From NCBI RefSeq assembly GCF_900102425.1, contig NZ_FNBT01000008.1, positions 124,001 to 188,000 on the forward strand: 64,000 nucleotides of DNA. Reading direction: 5' to 3'. Shown piece after piece: positions 54,346 through 64,000 of this stretch. The notes below the pieces were generated by a model that was not told the DNA's origin, did not search any database, and worked only from the letters and a program-made list of their open reading frames with translations. This DNA is from Blastococcus aurantiacus (GTDB lineage Bacteria > Actinomycetota > Actinomycetes > Mycobacteriales > Geodermatophilaceae). Both the position numbers and the translations under genes were made by a program. Every line of letters starts with the position of its first letter. The first letter of the stretch is position 1.

Positions 54346-55904
54346 CAACCGACGAATCTAGCCGCCTGCTCGGCCAGGTCGAGCACCGCCCCGGGCAGGA
54401 TGCCCAGCGCGAGCGTCGCGCTGGCCGTCACGGCGAGCACGACCGTCGTGGGGACCCCCGGCACGCCCACCGTCGGCCCGTCGGCCGCGGGCGGCGAGAA
54501 GTACATGAGCACGATGACCCGCAGGTAGAAGAACGCGGCCACCGCGCTGGCCAGCACCGCGACGAGCACCAGCGGCCAGGCGCCCTGCTCGACGGCGGCC
54601 CGGAACACCGCGAACTTGCCGGTGAACCCTGCCGTCAGCGGGATGCCGGCCAGGGCGAGGAGGAACAGCGCCATCACCGCCGCCGTCAGCGGGGACCGCG
54701 ACGCCAGCCCGGCCCACTGCGCCAGGTGCCCGGCCTCGCCGTCGCCGTCACGCACCAGCGTGAGGACGGCGAAGGCGCCGAGCGTGGTCAGCCCGTAGGT
54801 GAGCAGGTAGAACATCGTGGCCGCCAGCCCCGACCCCTCGCCGTCGGCACCCAGCCCGAGCACGCCGGTGAGGAGGAAGCCGGCGTGCGCGATCGAGGAG
54901 TAGGCCAGCATGCGCTTGAGGTCGGTCTGGGTGAGACCGAGGACGGCCCCGACGACCATGGACACGATCGCCACGCCGTAGACCAGCGGCCGCCAGGTCC
55001 ACTCCTCGGTGCCGAAGGCGACGTACAGCAGCCGGAGGATCGCGCCGAACGCGGCCACCTTGGTGCACGCCGCCATGAAGGCGGTGACCGGCGTCGGGGC
55101 GCCCTGGTACACGTCGGGCGTCCAGCTGTGGAACGGCGCGACGCTGGCCTTGAACAGCAGCCCCACGATCAGCAGCGCCAGGCCCAGCACGACCAGCACG
55201 TCGCCGCCGTCCTCGGCGACCGACTGGCGGATCTCGCCGAGCCGGATGCTGCCGGTGGCGCCGTAGACGAGGGCGAGGCCGTACAGGAAGAACGCCGAGG
55301 CGAACGCGCCCAGCAGGAAGTACTTGACCGCCGCCTCCTGCGACAGCAGCCGCCGGCGCCGGGCCAGCCCGCTGATCAGGTACAGCGGGAGGCTGAGCAC
55401 CTCGAGCGCGACGAACATGATCAGCAGGTCGTTCGCGGTGACGAAGACCATCATCCCGCCGACGGCGAACAGGGCCAGCGGGTAGACCTCGGTCTGCACC
55501 CGGGTGGCCGTGAGCTGCTCGCGGTCGCGCGGGCTGCCCGCCGGCACGGCGGCCGAGGCCACGAACGCCGACCGCGCCGGGTCCAGCCCGCGCTCGGCGA
55601 ACAGCAGCACGGCCAGCACCGAGAGCCCGGCGACCGTCGCCTGCAGGAACAGGCCGGCCTTGTCGACGGCGAGGGCGCCGGCCGCGGTGACGTCGCCCGC
55701 GCCGTCCCCCCACTCGTGGGTGGCGGCGTACACGAGCGTCGCGGCCAGGCCGCCGCCCGTGCCGACCAGCGCGACGGCGACCTGCACCGGGTGCCGCACC
55801 TCGCGCGGCGCGAACGCCTCGACGAGCACGCCGACGCAGGCCGCGCCGAAGACGAACAGCAGCGGTGCCAGCGCCGCCAGCGAGAGGTCGGGGGCGTCGA
55901 TCAT
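54345..55904 (-). CDS. nuoN: NADH-quinone oxidoreductase subunit N
   Basis: Antiporter-like proton-pumping subunit of complex I, 519 residues with about 14 membrane helices. Signatures VAPFHSWTPDVYQGAPTPVTAF, LKRMLAYSSIAHAGFLLTGV, and the conserved Lys in HSW helix region are present. Overlaps nuoM by 4 nt (ATGA). Confidence 0.96.
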   Translation of the reverse strand: MIDAPDLSLAALAPLLFVFGAACVGVLVEAFAPREVRHPVQVAVALVGTGGGLAATLVYAATHEWGDGAGDVTAAGALAVDKAGLFLQATVAGLSVLAVLLFAERGLDPARSAFVASAAVPAGSPRDREQLTATRVQTEVYPLALFAVGGMMVFVTANDLLIMFVALEVLSLPLYLISGLARRRRLLSQEAAVKYFLLGAFASAFFLYGLALVYGATGSIRLGEIRQSVAEDGGDVLVVLGLALLIVGLLFKASVAPFHSWTPDVYQGAPTPVTAFMAACTKVAAFGAILRLLYVAFGTEEWTWRPLVYGVAIVSMVVGAVLGLTQTDLKRMLAYSSIAHAGFLLTGVLGLGADGEGSGLAATMFYLLTYGLTTLGAFAVLTLVRDGDGEAGHLAQWAGLASRSPLTAAVMALFLLALAGIPLTAGFTGKFAVFRAAVEQGAWPLVLVAVLASAVAAFFYLRVIVLMYFSPPAADGPTVGVPGVPTTVVLAVTASATLALGILPGAVLDLAEQAARFVG

Positions 55905-57517
55905 CGGGTCGCTCCGAGGTCGTCCAGGGTCGCGACGACCGCCGGCTCGATGATGTCCAGCAGCAGCTGGGGTTGGACGCCGAGCACGATGACGAGCACC
56001 ACCAGCGGCGTCACCACCGCGATCTCCCGGCGGCTCAGGTCACGGAAGCGCACCGCCGTGGCGGACGGCGCCGTCAGCACCGCGGTGGCACCCGCCCCGC
56101 CCGCCGGCCCGGCTTCCGGCGGCTCGTCGCCCCCGGCCGGTGCGACCACGCCGCGCGCCGGGCCGTGCATGGTGCGCTGGTACATCAGCAGGATGTAGAG
56201 CGCGGCCAGGATGATGCCGAGGGTCGCGACGATCGTGTGCACCGGCCGCTCGGGGAACGAGCCGATGAGCACGAGGAACTCGCTGACGAAGCTGTTGGTG
56301 CCCGGCAGTGCCAGCGACGCGAGCCCGGCGACGAGGAACACCGCCGCGAGCTTCGGCGCCTGCGCGGCCACGCCGCCGTAGTCGCCGATCTGCCGGGAGC
56401 CGCCACGCGCGATGAGCATGCCGACGACGAGGAACAGCAGGCCGGTCGCGATGCCGTGATTGACCATGTAGAGCACCGCGCCGGTGGCGGCCTCGGTGGT
56501 GAAGGCGAAGATGCCCAGCGCGATGAAGCCGAAGTGCGAGATCGACGTGTAGGCCACGAGCCGCTTCATGTCGCTCTGCCCCATGGCCAGCAGCGCCGCG
56601 TAGAGCACGCCCACCACGGCCAGGACCAGCACGAGCGGTGCGAAGTAGCGCGACGCGTCGGGGAACAGCGGCAGGCAGTAGCGCAGGAAGCCGAAGGTGC
56701 CCACCTTGTCGAGGACGCCGACGAGCAGCACCGCGCCGCCGATCGGCGCCTCCGCGGCCGAGTCGGGCAGCCAGGTGTGCAACGGCACCAGCGGCGCCTT
56801 GATCGCGAAGGCGACGAAGAAGCCGAGGAACAGCAGCTTCTGCACCCCCGGGTCGATCTCCAGGTCCCGCAGCGCGTCGAAGGCGAACGTCCCCTCCCCC
56901 AACTCGCTGGCGCTCACCACGTACAACCCGATGACGGCGGCGAGCATGATCAGCCCACCGACCAGGCTGTAGAGGAAGAACTTCACCGCGGCGTACTGCC
57001 GGCGCGGCCCGCCGAAGCGGCCGATCAGGAAGTACATCGGGACGAGCATCGCCTCGAAGAAGACGTAGAACAGGAAGACGTCGGTGGCCGCGAAGACGCC
57101 GACCATCATCGCCTCGAGCAGCAGCAGCCAGGCGAAGAAGAAGCGCATGGAGCGCCCCTCGGTGGCCGCCGCGGGCACGCCGTCGGCACCCGGCGCGCCG
57201 TCCTCCCACGAGGCGCCGATGACCAGCGGGACCAGCAGGCCGATGAGCAGCAGCATCACCAGCGCGATGCCGTCGACGCCGAGGGCGAAGTCCACGCCGA
57301 AGTCCGGGATCCAGGCCACCGAGGTCGTCAGCTGGAACCGCTCGCCGCCGGTGTCGAACGCGACGGCCGCGAGGACGGTGAGCACCAGGACGACGAGGCT
57401 CACGCCGAGCGACAGCTGCCTGGCCAGCAACTCGCGGCCCTTCGGCAGCGCCGCGACCACCGCCGCGCCCAGCGCGGGTACGGCGATCATCGCCACGAGG
57501 AACGGGAAATCACTCAT
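55901..57517 (-). CDS. nuoM: NADH-quinone oxidoreductase subunit M
   Basis: A 538-residue antiporter-like subunit. FFEAMLVPMYFLIGRFGG carries the conserved TM5 Glu; APLVPLHTWLPDSAAEAPIG and LVAYTSISHFGFIALGIFAF are standard. ATG at 57515-57517 chosen (MSDFPFLVAMIAVPALGAAV); the frame is open 30 nt further up. An Ala/Gly/Pro-rich cytoplasmic loop lies near residues 470-500. It starts 87 nt after nuoL. Confidence 0.96.
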   Translation of the reverse strand: MSDFPFLVAMIAVPALGAAVVAALPKGRELLARQLSLGVSLVVLVLTVLAAVAFDTGGERFQLTTSVAWIPDFGVDFALGVDGIALVMLLLIGLLVPLVIGASWEDGAPGADGVPAAATEGRSMRFFFAWLLLLEAMMVGVFAATDVFLFYVFFEAMLVPMYFLIGRFGGPRRQYAAVKFFLYSLVGGLIMLAAVIGLYVVSASELGEGTFAFDALRDLEIDPGVQKLLFLGFFVAFAIKAPLVPLHTWLPDSAAEAPIGGAVLLVGVLDKVGTFGFLRYCLPLFPDASRYFAPLVLVLAVVGVLYAALLAMGQSDMKRLVAYTSISHFGFIALGIFAFTTEAATGAVLYMVNHGIATGLLFLVVGMLIARGGSRQIGDYGGVAAQAPKLAAVFLVAGLASLALPGTNSFVSEFLVLIGSFPERPVHTIVATLGIILAALYILLMYQRTMHGPARGVVAPAGGDEPPEAGPAGGAGATAVLTAPSATAVRFRDLSRREIAVVTPLVVLVIVLGVQPQLLLDIIEPAVVATLDDLGATR

Positions 57518-57604
57518 GGCTCGCCTCGCAAGCTCGGCTCGGCGCACTCACGTCTGGCTCTCCGTTCATCGACAGGACCTGGCCGCTGCGCGCACGTCGT
57601 CCAC

Positions 57605-59539
57605 TCATCCCGACGTCACCGCCAGCAGCGCACCGGCCACCAGCACGGCGCCCCCGAGCATGCCGAGCGCGTAGGTGCGCACGAACCCGGTCTGCGTGCG
57701 GCCCAGGCGGGAGGAGGAGCCGCCGAGCCCGGCGGCCAGGCCGTTCACCGCGCCGTCCACCCCGCGGTTGTCCACCCAGACGAGGGCGCGGGTGAGCCAC
57801 TGGCCCGGGCGCATGAGGAGCGACTCGTTGATCGTGTCCGCGTAGAGCGCGTTGCGGGCCGCCCGGGTGACCGGCGAGACCCGCACGGGTGCGGTGACCG
57901 GCACCTCGCGGCGGCCGACGAACAGCCACGCGGCCAGTACGCCCAGCAGCATCACGCCGGTGACCACCAGGCCGACGGTGAGCGGGGCGACCACGTGCTC
58001 CGCGGAGTGCTCCTCGCCGAACACCGGCTCCAGCCAGTCCGAGAGCGGGAAGGCCTTCACCAGCAGGAAGCCGGCGCCGATCGAGCCGAGCGACAGCACG
58101 ACCATCGGCGCGGTCATGACCGTCGGGGACTCGTGCGGGTGCACCCCGTCCGCCCACCGTGCCCGGCCGAAGAACGTCATGAGCATCAGCCGCGTCATGT
58201 AGAAGGCGGTGAGCCCGGCGCCGAGGACGGCGACGCCGGCGAGGACCCAGCCCCAGGCGTCGTCCCGGTCCAGCGCGGCCTCGATGATCGCGTCCTTGGT
58301 GTAGAAGCCGGAGAGGAACGGGAAGCCGATCAGGGCGAGGTAGCCCAGCCCGAAGGTGGCGAAGGTGATCGGTAGCTTCCGCGCCAGACCGCCGTAGCGG
58401 CGCATGTCCACCGAGTCGTCCATGGCGTGCATGACGGAACCCGCGCCGAGGAAGAGCCCGGCCTTGAAGAAGCCGTGGGCGAGCAGGTGCGCCAGTCCCG
58501 CGACGTAGCCGGCCGGGCCCAGGCCGACGGCCAGGAACATGTAGCCGATCTGGCTGACCGTGGAGTACGCCAGCACCTTCTTGATGTCGTCGAAGGCGCA
58601 CCCGGCGATGGCGCCGATGAGCAGCGTGACCGCCCCGACGGCGAGGACGACGGTGCGCGCCGTCGGCGTCTCGTCGTAGATCGGTGCCGAGCGGGCGATG
58701 AGGTACACGCCGGCGGTGACCATGGTGGCGGCGTGGATGAGCGCCGAGACCGGCGTCGGGCCCTCCATGGCGTCGGGCAGCCAGGCCTGCAGCGGGAACT
58801 GGCCGGACTTGCCGCAGGCACCCAGCAGCAGCAGGAGGCCGATGGCGGTGATCGTGCCCCCGGCCAGGGTGCCGACGGTGCCGAAGACCCCCTCGTAGGA
58901 CGTCGTCCCGAGCTGGGCGAACATGACGAAGATCGCGAGGGCCAGGCCGACGTCGCCGACCCGGTTCATGATGAAGGCCTTCTTGGCCGCCGTCGCCGCC
59001 CCCGGGCGGGTGTACCAGAACGCGATGAGCAGGTAGGACGCGAGACCCACGCCCTCCCAGCCCACGTAGAGCGCGACGAAGCTGTTGCCGAGGACCAGCA
59101 GGAGCATCGCGGCGACGAAGAGGTTGAGGTAGGCGAAGAACCGGCGCCGGGCCGGGTCGTGCGCCATGTAGCCGATCGAGTAGACGTGGATCAGCGAGCC
59201 GACGCCGGTGATCAGCAGGACGAACACCGCCGACAGCGGGTCGTAGAGCAGGCCCGCCCGCACGTCCAGCTGGCCGGTCGAGATGAAGGTGAACAGGTCG
59301 ACGTCCACCGACCGGCCCTCGACGTCGGCCAGCGAGAAGGTGCACAGCACCGCCAGCAGGAACGCGCCCACCACCGTCGCCGTCCCGAGCAGGTGGCCCC
59401 ACCGGTCGGTGCGCCGCCCGCCCAGCAGCAGCACCGCGGCACCCGCCAGCGGCAGCGCGATCAGCAGCCAGGACGCGCCGAGCAACCCCTCGGCCGGCAC
59501 CACCTCCGACGGCAGCACCTCAGCGGAGATGATCTCCAT
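57605..59539 (-). CDS. nuoL: NADH-quinone oxidoreductase subunit L
   Basis: The largest antiporter-like subunit, 644 residues. GWEGVGLASYLLIAFWYTRP, AFIMNRVGDVGLALAIFVMF, QFPLQAWLPDAMEGPTPVSA LIHAATMVTAG and FFKAGLFLGAGSVMHAM are diagnostic. A lateral helix and C-terminal membrane anchor follow (TYALGMLGGAVLVAGALLAV). Begins 16 nt after nuoK. Confidence 0.97.
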   Translation of the reverse strand: MEIISAEVLPSEVVPAEGLLGASWLLIALPLAGAAVLLLGGRRTDRWGHLLGTATVVGAFLLAVLCTFSLADVEGRSVDVDLFTFISTGQLDVRAGLLYDPLSAVFVLLITGVGSLIHVYSIGYMAHDPARRRFFAYLNLFVAAMLLLVLGNSFVALYVGWEGVGLASYLLIAFWYTRPGAATAAKKAFIMNRVGDVGLALAIFVMFAQLGTTSYEGVFGTVGTLAGGTITAIGLLLLLGACGKSGQFPLQAWLPDAMEGPTPVSALIHAATMVTAGVYLIARSAPIYDETPTARTVVLAVGAVTLLIGAIAGCAFDDIKKVLAYSTVSQIGYMFLAVGLGPAGYVAGLAHLLAHGFFKAGLFLGAGSVMHAMDDSVDMRRYGGLARKLPITFATFGLGYLALIGFPFLSGFYTKDAIIEAALDRDDAWGWVLAGVAVLGAGLTAFYMTRLMLMTFFGRARWADGVHPHESPTVMTAPMVVLSLGSIGAGFLLVKAFPLSDWLEPVFGEEHSAEHVVAPLTVGLVVTGVMLLGVLAAWLFVGRREVPVTAPVRVSPVTRAARNALYADTINESLLMRPGQWLTRALVWVDNRGVDGAVNGLAAGLGGSSSRLGRTQTGFVRTYALGMLGGAVLVAGALLAVTSG

Positions 59540-59555
59540 GTCTCCCCGGTCCCCG

Positions 59556-59855
59556 TCAGTACTTCAGCAGGTTGGCGTCGTCGACCGAGGCGGACCGGCG
59601 GGTCCGGTAGATCGACATGATGATGGCGAGGCCGACGACCACCTCGGCCGCGGCGACGACCATGACGAAGAAGGCCATGATCTGGCCGTCGACCGTGCCG
59701 GTGGCGCGGGCGAAGGTGACCAGCGTGAGGTTCACCGAGTTGAGCATCAGCTCGATGCACATGAACACGACGATGGCGTTGCGGCGGACCAGCACGCCGA
59801 CGGCGCCGATGGTGAACAGGATCGCCGCGAGCACCAGGTAGTAGGTCAGCGTCAT
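59556..59855 (-). CDS. nuoK: NADH-quinone oxidoreductase subunit K
   Basis: A 99-residue three-helix subunit with the conserved glutamates in [18 protein letters not shown] and [17 protein letters not shown], needed for proton transfer. Overlaps the nuoJ stop by 4 nt. Confidence 0.97.
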   Translation of the reverse strand: MTLTYYLVLAAILFTIGAVGVLVRRNAIVVFMCIELMLNSVNLTLVTFARATGTVDGQIMAFFVMVVAAAEVVVGLAIIMSIYRTRRSASVDDANLLKY

Positions 59856-60670
59856 GACCGGTCACCGCCTGCCGGGCCGTCGAGGGGGGCGGGGTCGAGG
59901 GTGCCCAGCGCGCCGTCCGGGGAGCCCAGCTGCTCGCGGCCCGTGGGTCGCGGCATCTGGTCGGCCACCTGCGGCTCGATGCCGGTGGCCTGGCTGTCCG
60001 GCGACGTGCGGCCGTCGGGCAGCAGTGCGGGCGCGGCGACGGAGTTGGCCCGGGCGTAGACGCCGGGGCCGGGCAGGGTCTGCGGCCGCTCGGTGAGGAA
60101 GCGGGCCCGCGACAGCTCCTTCTGCGTACGCCGGGTGCCGGGCTCCCGCTCGATGTGCGCCAGCACCATCGCGCCGAGCGCGGCGGTGATCAGCAGGGCG
60201 CTGGTGACCTCGAAGGCGAGCAGGTAGTCGGTGAACAGCGACTCGGCGATCGCCGGGATGTTGCCCTCCGGCTGCGCGTCGGCCAGGCCCACCCCGACGA
60301 GGTCCTCGGTCGCCCGGGCGATGCCCGCGCCGACGAGACCGGCGAAGCCGAGGCCCAGCACGGTGGCGGCGACCCGCTGGCCGCGCAGCGTCTCGACGAC
60401 GGAGTCCGAGGAGTCCCGGCCGATCATCATCAGCACGAACAGGAAGAGGATCATGATCGCGCCGGTGTAGACGATGATCTGCACCGCGCCGAGGAACGGC
60501 GCTTCCTGGATCACGTAGAAGACGCCCAGCGACAGCATCGTGGTGACCAGCCAGAGGGCCGAGTGCACCGCGTTGCGGCTGAACACCATGCCCAGAGCCC
60601 CGGCCAGCGCGACCGGTCCGAGGACCCAGAAGGCGACCGTCTCCCCCGTGCCGATGACGACCTCGTTCAC
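59852..60670 (-). CDS. nuoJ: NADH-quinone oxidoreductase subunit J
   Basis: A 272-residue subunit with five membrane helices in the first ~170 residues ([40 protein letters not shown]). The last ~95 residues are hydrophilic and disordered ([20 protein letters not shown]), a tail seen in actinobacteria. The GTG at 60668-60670 overlaps the nuoI stop; the long upstream frame is antisense to it. Confidence 0.95.
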   Translation of the reverse strand: MNEVVIGTGETVAFWVLGPVALAGALGMVFSRNAVHSALWLVTTMLSLGVFYVIQEAPFLGAVQIIVYTGAIMILFLFVLMMIGRDSSDSVVETLRGQRVAATVLGLGFAGLVGAGIARATEDLVGVGLADAQPEGNIPAIAESLFTDYLLAFEVTSALLITAALGAMVLAHIEREPGTRRTQKELSRARFLTERPQTLPGPGVYARANSVAAPALLPDGRTSPDSQATGIEPQVADQMPRPTGREQLGSPDGALGTLDPAPLDGPAGGDRS

Positions 60671-61305
60671 GCCTGCTCCCCCACGACGGCCTCGGACGCC
60701 GAGCCCGCCTCCGGAACCCGCAGGTAGTAGTCCTTCTCGTCGTCCCCCAGGCGCATGGGGTGCGGCGGCTGCTCCATGCCGGGCAGCAGCGGAGCCATGA
60801 GCTGCTCCTTGGTGTAGATCAGGTCCTGGCGGTTGTCGTCGGCGAGCTCGAAGTCGTTGCTCATCGTCAGCGAGCGGGTGGGGCAGGCCTCGATGCACAG
60901 CCCGCAGAAGATGCAGCGCAGGTAGTTGATCTGGTAGACCGCGCCGTACCGCTCACCCGGCGAGTAGCGGGCCTCCTCGGTGTTGTCACCGCCCTCCACG
61001 TAGATCGCGTCGGCGGGGCACGCCCAGGCGCACAGCTCGCACCCGACGCACTTCTCCAGCCCGTCCGGGTGCCGGTTGAGCACGTGACGGCCGTGGTAGC
61101 GCGGCTTGGTCACCTTGGGCTCGAACGGGTACTGCTCGGTCGTCACCTTGCGGAAGATCTGGGCGAAGGTGACGCCGAAGCCCTGGACGGCGGCCGGGAT
61201 CAGGCTGTCGCGGACCGCCGGCTTGGCGAGGTGGTCGGTCGAGGGACGGGCCACCTCGCCACCGCTGCGCTTCGCGGGGGTGCGGTCGGACCGGTTATCG
61301 GACAT
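60667..61305 (-). CDS. nuoI: NADH-quinone oxidoreductase subunit I
   Basis: A 212-residue ferredoxin-like subunit with two 4Fe-4S motifs, [12 protein letters not shown] and [12 protein letters not shown], carrying clusters N6a and N6b. The ATG at 61303-61305 lies inside the end of nuoH (11-nt overlap). The N-terminus has about 35 poorly conserved residues before [20 protein letters not shown]. Confidence 0.96.
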   Translation of the reverse strand: MSDNRSDRTPAKRSGGEVARPSTDHLAKPAVRDSLIPAAVQGFGVTFAQIFRKVTTEQYPFEPKVTKPRYHGRHVLNRHPDGLEKCVGCELCAWACPADAIYVEGGDNTEEARYSPGERYGAVYQINYLRCIFCGLCIEACPTRSLTMSNDFELADDNRQDLIYTKEQLMAPLLPGMEQPPHPMRLGDDEKDYYLRVPEAGSASEAVVGEQA

Positions 61306-62767
61306 CGGGGCTGTCCTCCTCGACGGTGGTGGTGCCGCGCCGGCCGGTGGCCACGACCGCGCCGCCGTCACCGGCGACGGGCTCGCGGCGCAGCCGGGGC
61401 GACGGCGGAACGGTGAGGTCCATCGGCGGGATGGGGAACCCGCCCTCGGCGCGGGTGGGTCCGCCGGTGGGACGGCGCGAGGCGCCGGCCGGGGGCAGGA
61501 CCTCGGCCTCCGGGTCGACGGCGTGCACCCCGCCGGCCGCGGCATCGGCCGCCATGAGCCGGGTGTCGCGATGACCGGACCGGCTGGCCAGGAGCAGGCC
61601 GGCGAGCACCAGCAGCGCGACCGGGACGCCGACGAAGAGCGTGACCTCCCCGGTGGACAGGTCGGTCTCGCGGGCGACCGTGCGCATGGTGGCCACCACG
61701 AGGATCCAGACCAGAGCGGTCGGGACCAGCACCTTCCAGCCGAAGCTCATGAATTGGTCGTAGCGAAGGCGGGGCAGCGTGCCGCGCAGCCAGATGAAGA
61801 CGAACAGGGCGACGACGACCTTGAGGAAGAACCACAGCAGCGGCCACCAGCCGGTGTTGGCGCCGTCCCAGATCGAGATCGGCCAGGGCGCCCGCCAGCC
61901 GCCGAGGAACAGCGTCGCGGCGAGTGCGGAGACGGTGACCATGTTGATGTACTCGGCCAGGAAGAACAGCGCGAATTTCAGCGACGAGTACTCGGTGTGG
62001 AAGCCGCCGACCAGCTCGCTCTCGGCCTCGGCGAGGTCGAAGGGTGCGCGGTTGGTCTCGCCGACCACGGCGATCGCGTAGATGACGAAGGAGACCGGGA
62101 GCAGGACGGCGTACCAGCTGGGGCCGGTGAACTCCCATCCGAAGAAGGACACCTGGTTGCCGTCGGCCTGGGCGGCGACGATCTCCGAGGTCGACATCGA
62201 GCCGGCGTAGAGGAACACCGCGACGATCGACAGCCCCATCGCGATCTCGTAGCTGACCATCTGCGCGGCGCTGCGCAGCGAGCCGAGCAGCGGGTAGGTG
62301 GAGCCGGAGGCCCACCCGCCGAGGACGATGCCGTAGATCCCCATGGCGGAGCAGGCCAGGACCACGAGCACGCCGATGGGGGCGTCGGTGAGCTGCAGCG
62401 GGGTGCGCTCGCCGAAGATGCTGACCGTCGGGCCCAGGGGGATGACGGAGAAGGCGATGAACGCCGGGACGGTGGCGATGACCGGGGCCAGGAAGTAGAT
62501 CGGCTTGTCGGCGAGCGCCGGCATGATGTCTTCCTTGAAGGCCAGCTTCAGCCCGTCCGCGAGGCTCTGCAGGTAACCGCGCGGGCCGACCCGGTTGGGG
62601 CCGATCCGCTGCTGCATGCGGGCGACGACCTTGCGCTCGAAGACGATCGCGAACAGCGTCAGGAGCACCAGGACCACGAAGACCCCGACGACCTTGATGA
62701 GCACGATCCACCAGACGTCGTTCCCGAAGTCCTCGAGGGTGGGCTGGTCGGGGCTGGCCAGCGGCAT
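61295..62767 (-). CDS. nuoH: NADH-quinone oxidoreductase subunit H
   Basis: A 490-residue membrane subunit forming the quinone chamber: [57 protein letters not shown], and [20 protein letters not shown]. The last ~95 residues are a disordered Pro/Gly/Arg-rich tail ([17 protein letters not shown]) absent in E. coli NuoH. ATG at 62765-62767 with GGAGGTG 8 nt upstream; shares one base with the nuoG stop. Confidence 0.96.
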   Translation of the reverse strand: MPLASPDQPTLEDFGNDVWWIVLIKVVGVFVVLVLLTLFAIVFERKVVARMQQRIGPNRVGPRGYLQSLADGLKLAFKEDIMPALADKPIYFLAPVIATVPAFIAFSVIPLGPTVSIFGERTPLQLTDAPIGVLVVLACSAMGIYGIVLGGWASGSTYPLLGSLRSAAQMVSYEIAMGLSIVAVFLYAGSMSTSEIVAAQADGNQVSFFGWEFTGPSWYAVLLPVSFVIYAIAVVGETNRAPFDLAEAESELVGGFHTEYSSLKFALFFLAEYINMVTVSALAATLFLGGWRAPWPISIWDGANTGWWPLLWFFLKVVVALFVFIWLRGTLPRLRYDQFMSFGWKVLVPTALVWILVVATMRTVARETDLSTGEVTLFVGVPVALLVLAGLLLASRSGHRDTRLMAADAAAGGVHAVDPEAEVLPPAGASRRPTGGPTRAEGGFPIPPMDLTVPPSPRLRREPVAGDGGAVVATGRRGTTTVEEDSPDVR

Positions 62768-64000
62768 CACGCGGCACCTCCATCCGGGACGGCAGCTGCG
62801 GCGATGCGGACGACGGCGCCAGGACCGGCGCCCAGGTGCGTGCGCACCTCGCTGCCGGGCGAGCGCATCGGCAGCCAGACCACGTGGTCGGGCATCGGCG
62901 TGACGAGCAGGGGCAGCGTCACCGCACCGGCGGGCCCGGTCACGGTCACCGGCGCACCGTCGGCGACGCCCAGCCGGGCGGCGGCCTCCGCGGCGAGCCG
63001 GACGACGGGACGGCGGGCGGTGCCGGAGAGCTCGGGCTCGTCGCGCTGCAGCGTGCCGGCGTCCAGGAGTTGCCGCCAGGAGGCGAGCAGGGCCTCGTCG
63101 GCGCGCAGTGCGGGCGCTCCGGCGGCGGCGACGTCCGGGCCGGCGACCGCGGACGACCGCGCGGTGCCCAGCGCCGCGAGCTCCGCCCGGGCGGCCTCGG
63201 GCGTCGGCAGCCGCAGGTCGACGTCCATGAGATCGGCCAGACCGTGCAGCACCCGGGCGTCGGACAGCCGGCCGGTGTCGTGCAGCGTGGCGTCGAAGGA
63301 CCGCACCCGGCCCTCCCAGTCCAGGAAGCTGCCCGCCTTCTCCGAGGCGGCGGCCACCGGGAGCACCACGTCGGCCCACTCCGTGACCGCCGTCGGGAAC
63401 ATCTCCAGACTGACGACGAAGCGGGCCTCCGCCAGGGCGTTCTCGGCGAGCAGGGGGTCGGGCAGGTCGGCCGGGTCGACGCCGCCGACGAGCAGCCCGG
63501 CCAGCCGGCGGTCGCGCACGGCGGCGAGGATGCCGGTGGTGTCCAGGCCCGGGGACGACGGGAGGGCCGCGGCGTCCACGCCCCAGCGTCCCGCGACCTC
63601 GGCACGCGCACCCTCGTCGGCGACGGTGCGTCCACCGGGGAGCAGCGCGGGCAGCGCACCGGCCTCGACGGCCCCGCGCTCGCCGGCCCGGCGGGGCACC
63701 CAGGCGATGCGGGCGCCGGTGGCCTCCGCCAGCTCGACCAGGGCGGTGAACGCGCCCGGCACCTCGGCCAGCCGCTCGCCCGCGAGGACGACGGCGCCGG
63801 GCTGCCGCAGCGCGGCGACGGCAGGGCCGCCCCAGGTGCCCAGCGCCAGCGCCTGGAGCGACCGCGCCTCCGCACCGGGCAGCGTGGTGAGCACCGTGGC
63901 CTGGAGCTTCTGCGCGGCCCGCGTCGGGAAGGGTGCGAGGTCGAAGACCTGCGTCCGCTTGGTGCGGACCGCCTTGCGCAGCCGCAGGAAGAGGATCGGC
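62767..64000 (-). CDS. nuoG: NADH-quinone oxidoreductase subunit G (C-terminal part)
   Basis: The frame enters from the right edge ([20 protein letters not shown]) and runs 410 codons to the stop at 62767, so the N-terminal FeS domain lies outside. What remains is the molybdopterin-oxidoreductase-like part: [40 protein letters not shown], a phrase typical of NuoG, and a C-terminal domain that ends at VPDGGAA. Start not in window. Confidence 0.93.
   Translation of the reverse strand, partial: PILFLRLRKAVRTKRTQVFDLAPFPTRAAQKLQATVLTTLPGAEARSLQALALGTWGGPAVAALRQPGAVVLAGERLAEVPGAFTALVELAEATGARIAWVPRRAGERGAVEAGALPALLPGGRTVADEGARAEVAGRWGVDAAALPSSPGLDTTGILAAVRDRRLAGLLVGGVDPADLPDPLLAENALAEARFVVSLEMFPTAVTEWADVVLPVAAASEKAGSFLDWEGRVRSFDATLHDTGRLSDARVLHGLADLMDVDLRLPTPEAARAELAALGTARSSAVAGPDVAAAGAPALRADEALLASWRQLLDAGTLQRDEPELSGTARRPVVRLAAEAAARLGVADGAPVTVTGPAGAVTLPLLVTPMPDHVVWLPMRSPGSEVRTHLGAGPGAVVRIAAAAVPDGGAA

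Overview
This is a 64 kb window of very high-GC chromosome whose housekeeping gene order is that of an actinobacterium. Mce lipid-uptake genes, an F420-type LLM oxidoreductase, a HadAB-like dehydratase pair, korAB and GTG/TTG starts with GTGA or ATGA overlaps all fit. The mix suggests Geodermatophilaceae (Blastococcus, Geodermatophilus, Modestobacter), an inference from gene content only. Most genes lie on the minus strand, so operons read from high to low coordinates. There is no prophage, IS element, CRISPR array or rRNA gene.

Layout. 1-5.9 kb: start of the S10 operon (rpsJ-rplC-rplD), tuf, fusA, rpsG, rpsL, with a good sigma-70-type promoter about 320 nt before rpsL. 6.2-8.6 kb (plus): a trypsin-fold protease, a 71-aa protein resembling its N-terminal domain, and an LLM oxidoreductase, closed by a perfect bidirectional terminator. 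8.65-16.4 kb: rpoC and rpoB with a clear promoter. 16.5-28.1 kb: a complete Mce transporter operon (mkl, yrbEA, yrbEB, mceA-F, two Mce-associated proteins) between rpoB and rplL. 28.4-32.7 kb: rplL, rplJ, rplA, rplK, nusG, secE, tRNA-Trp. 32.9-37 kb: an aminotransferase, an M1-type lipoprotein peptidase, hadB, hadA, rpmG, tRNA-Met, tRNA-Thr.

37-46 kb is the accessory part: a membrane GGDEF-EAL protein with a degenerate GGDEF site; a tiny gene for a 30-residue Arg/Trp-rich peptide with three AVRWG repeats and its own terminator; two genes resembling type VII secretion substrates; a cluster of DnaA-box-like nonamers; a TadE/G-like protein; tRNA-Tyr; a YajQ-family protein; an ECF41-like sigma factor divergent from a VOC protein, each with a GTCACA-N16-CGTC element; and htpX. 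46-54 kb holds korA-korB, a MocR regulator divergent from a pyridoxamine-phosphate-oxidase-like protein, a frame-disrupted secreted protein, a PQQ-type sugar dehydrogenase lipoprotein and a polyprenyl diphosphate synthase. 54.3-64 kb is the distal nuo operon (nuoG partial, H, I, J, K, L, M, N), translationally coupled to the polyprenyl synthase, which probably makes the menaquinone side chain.

The least explained object is the AVRWG-repeat micro-ORF at 39775-39867. It could be a ribosomally made bioactive peptide, or a leader peptide attenuating the GGDEF-EAL gene below it.
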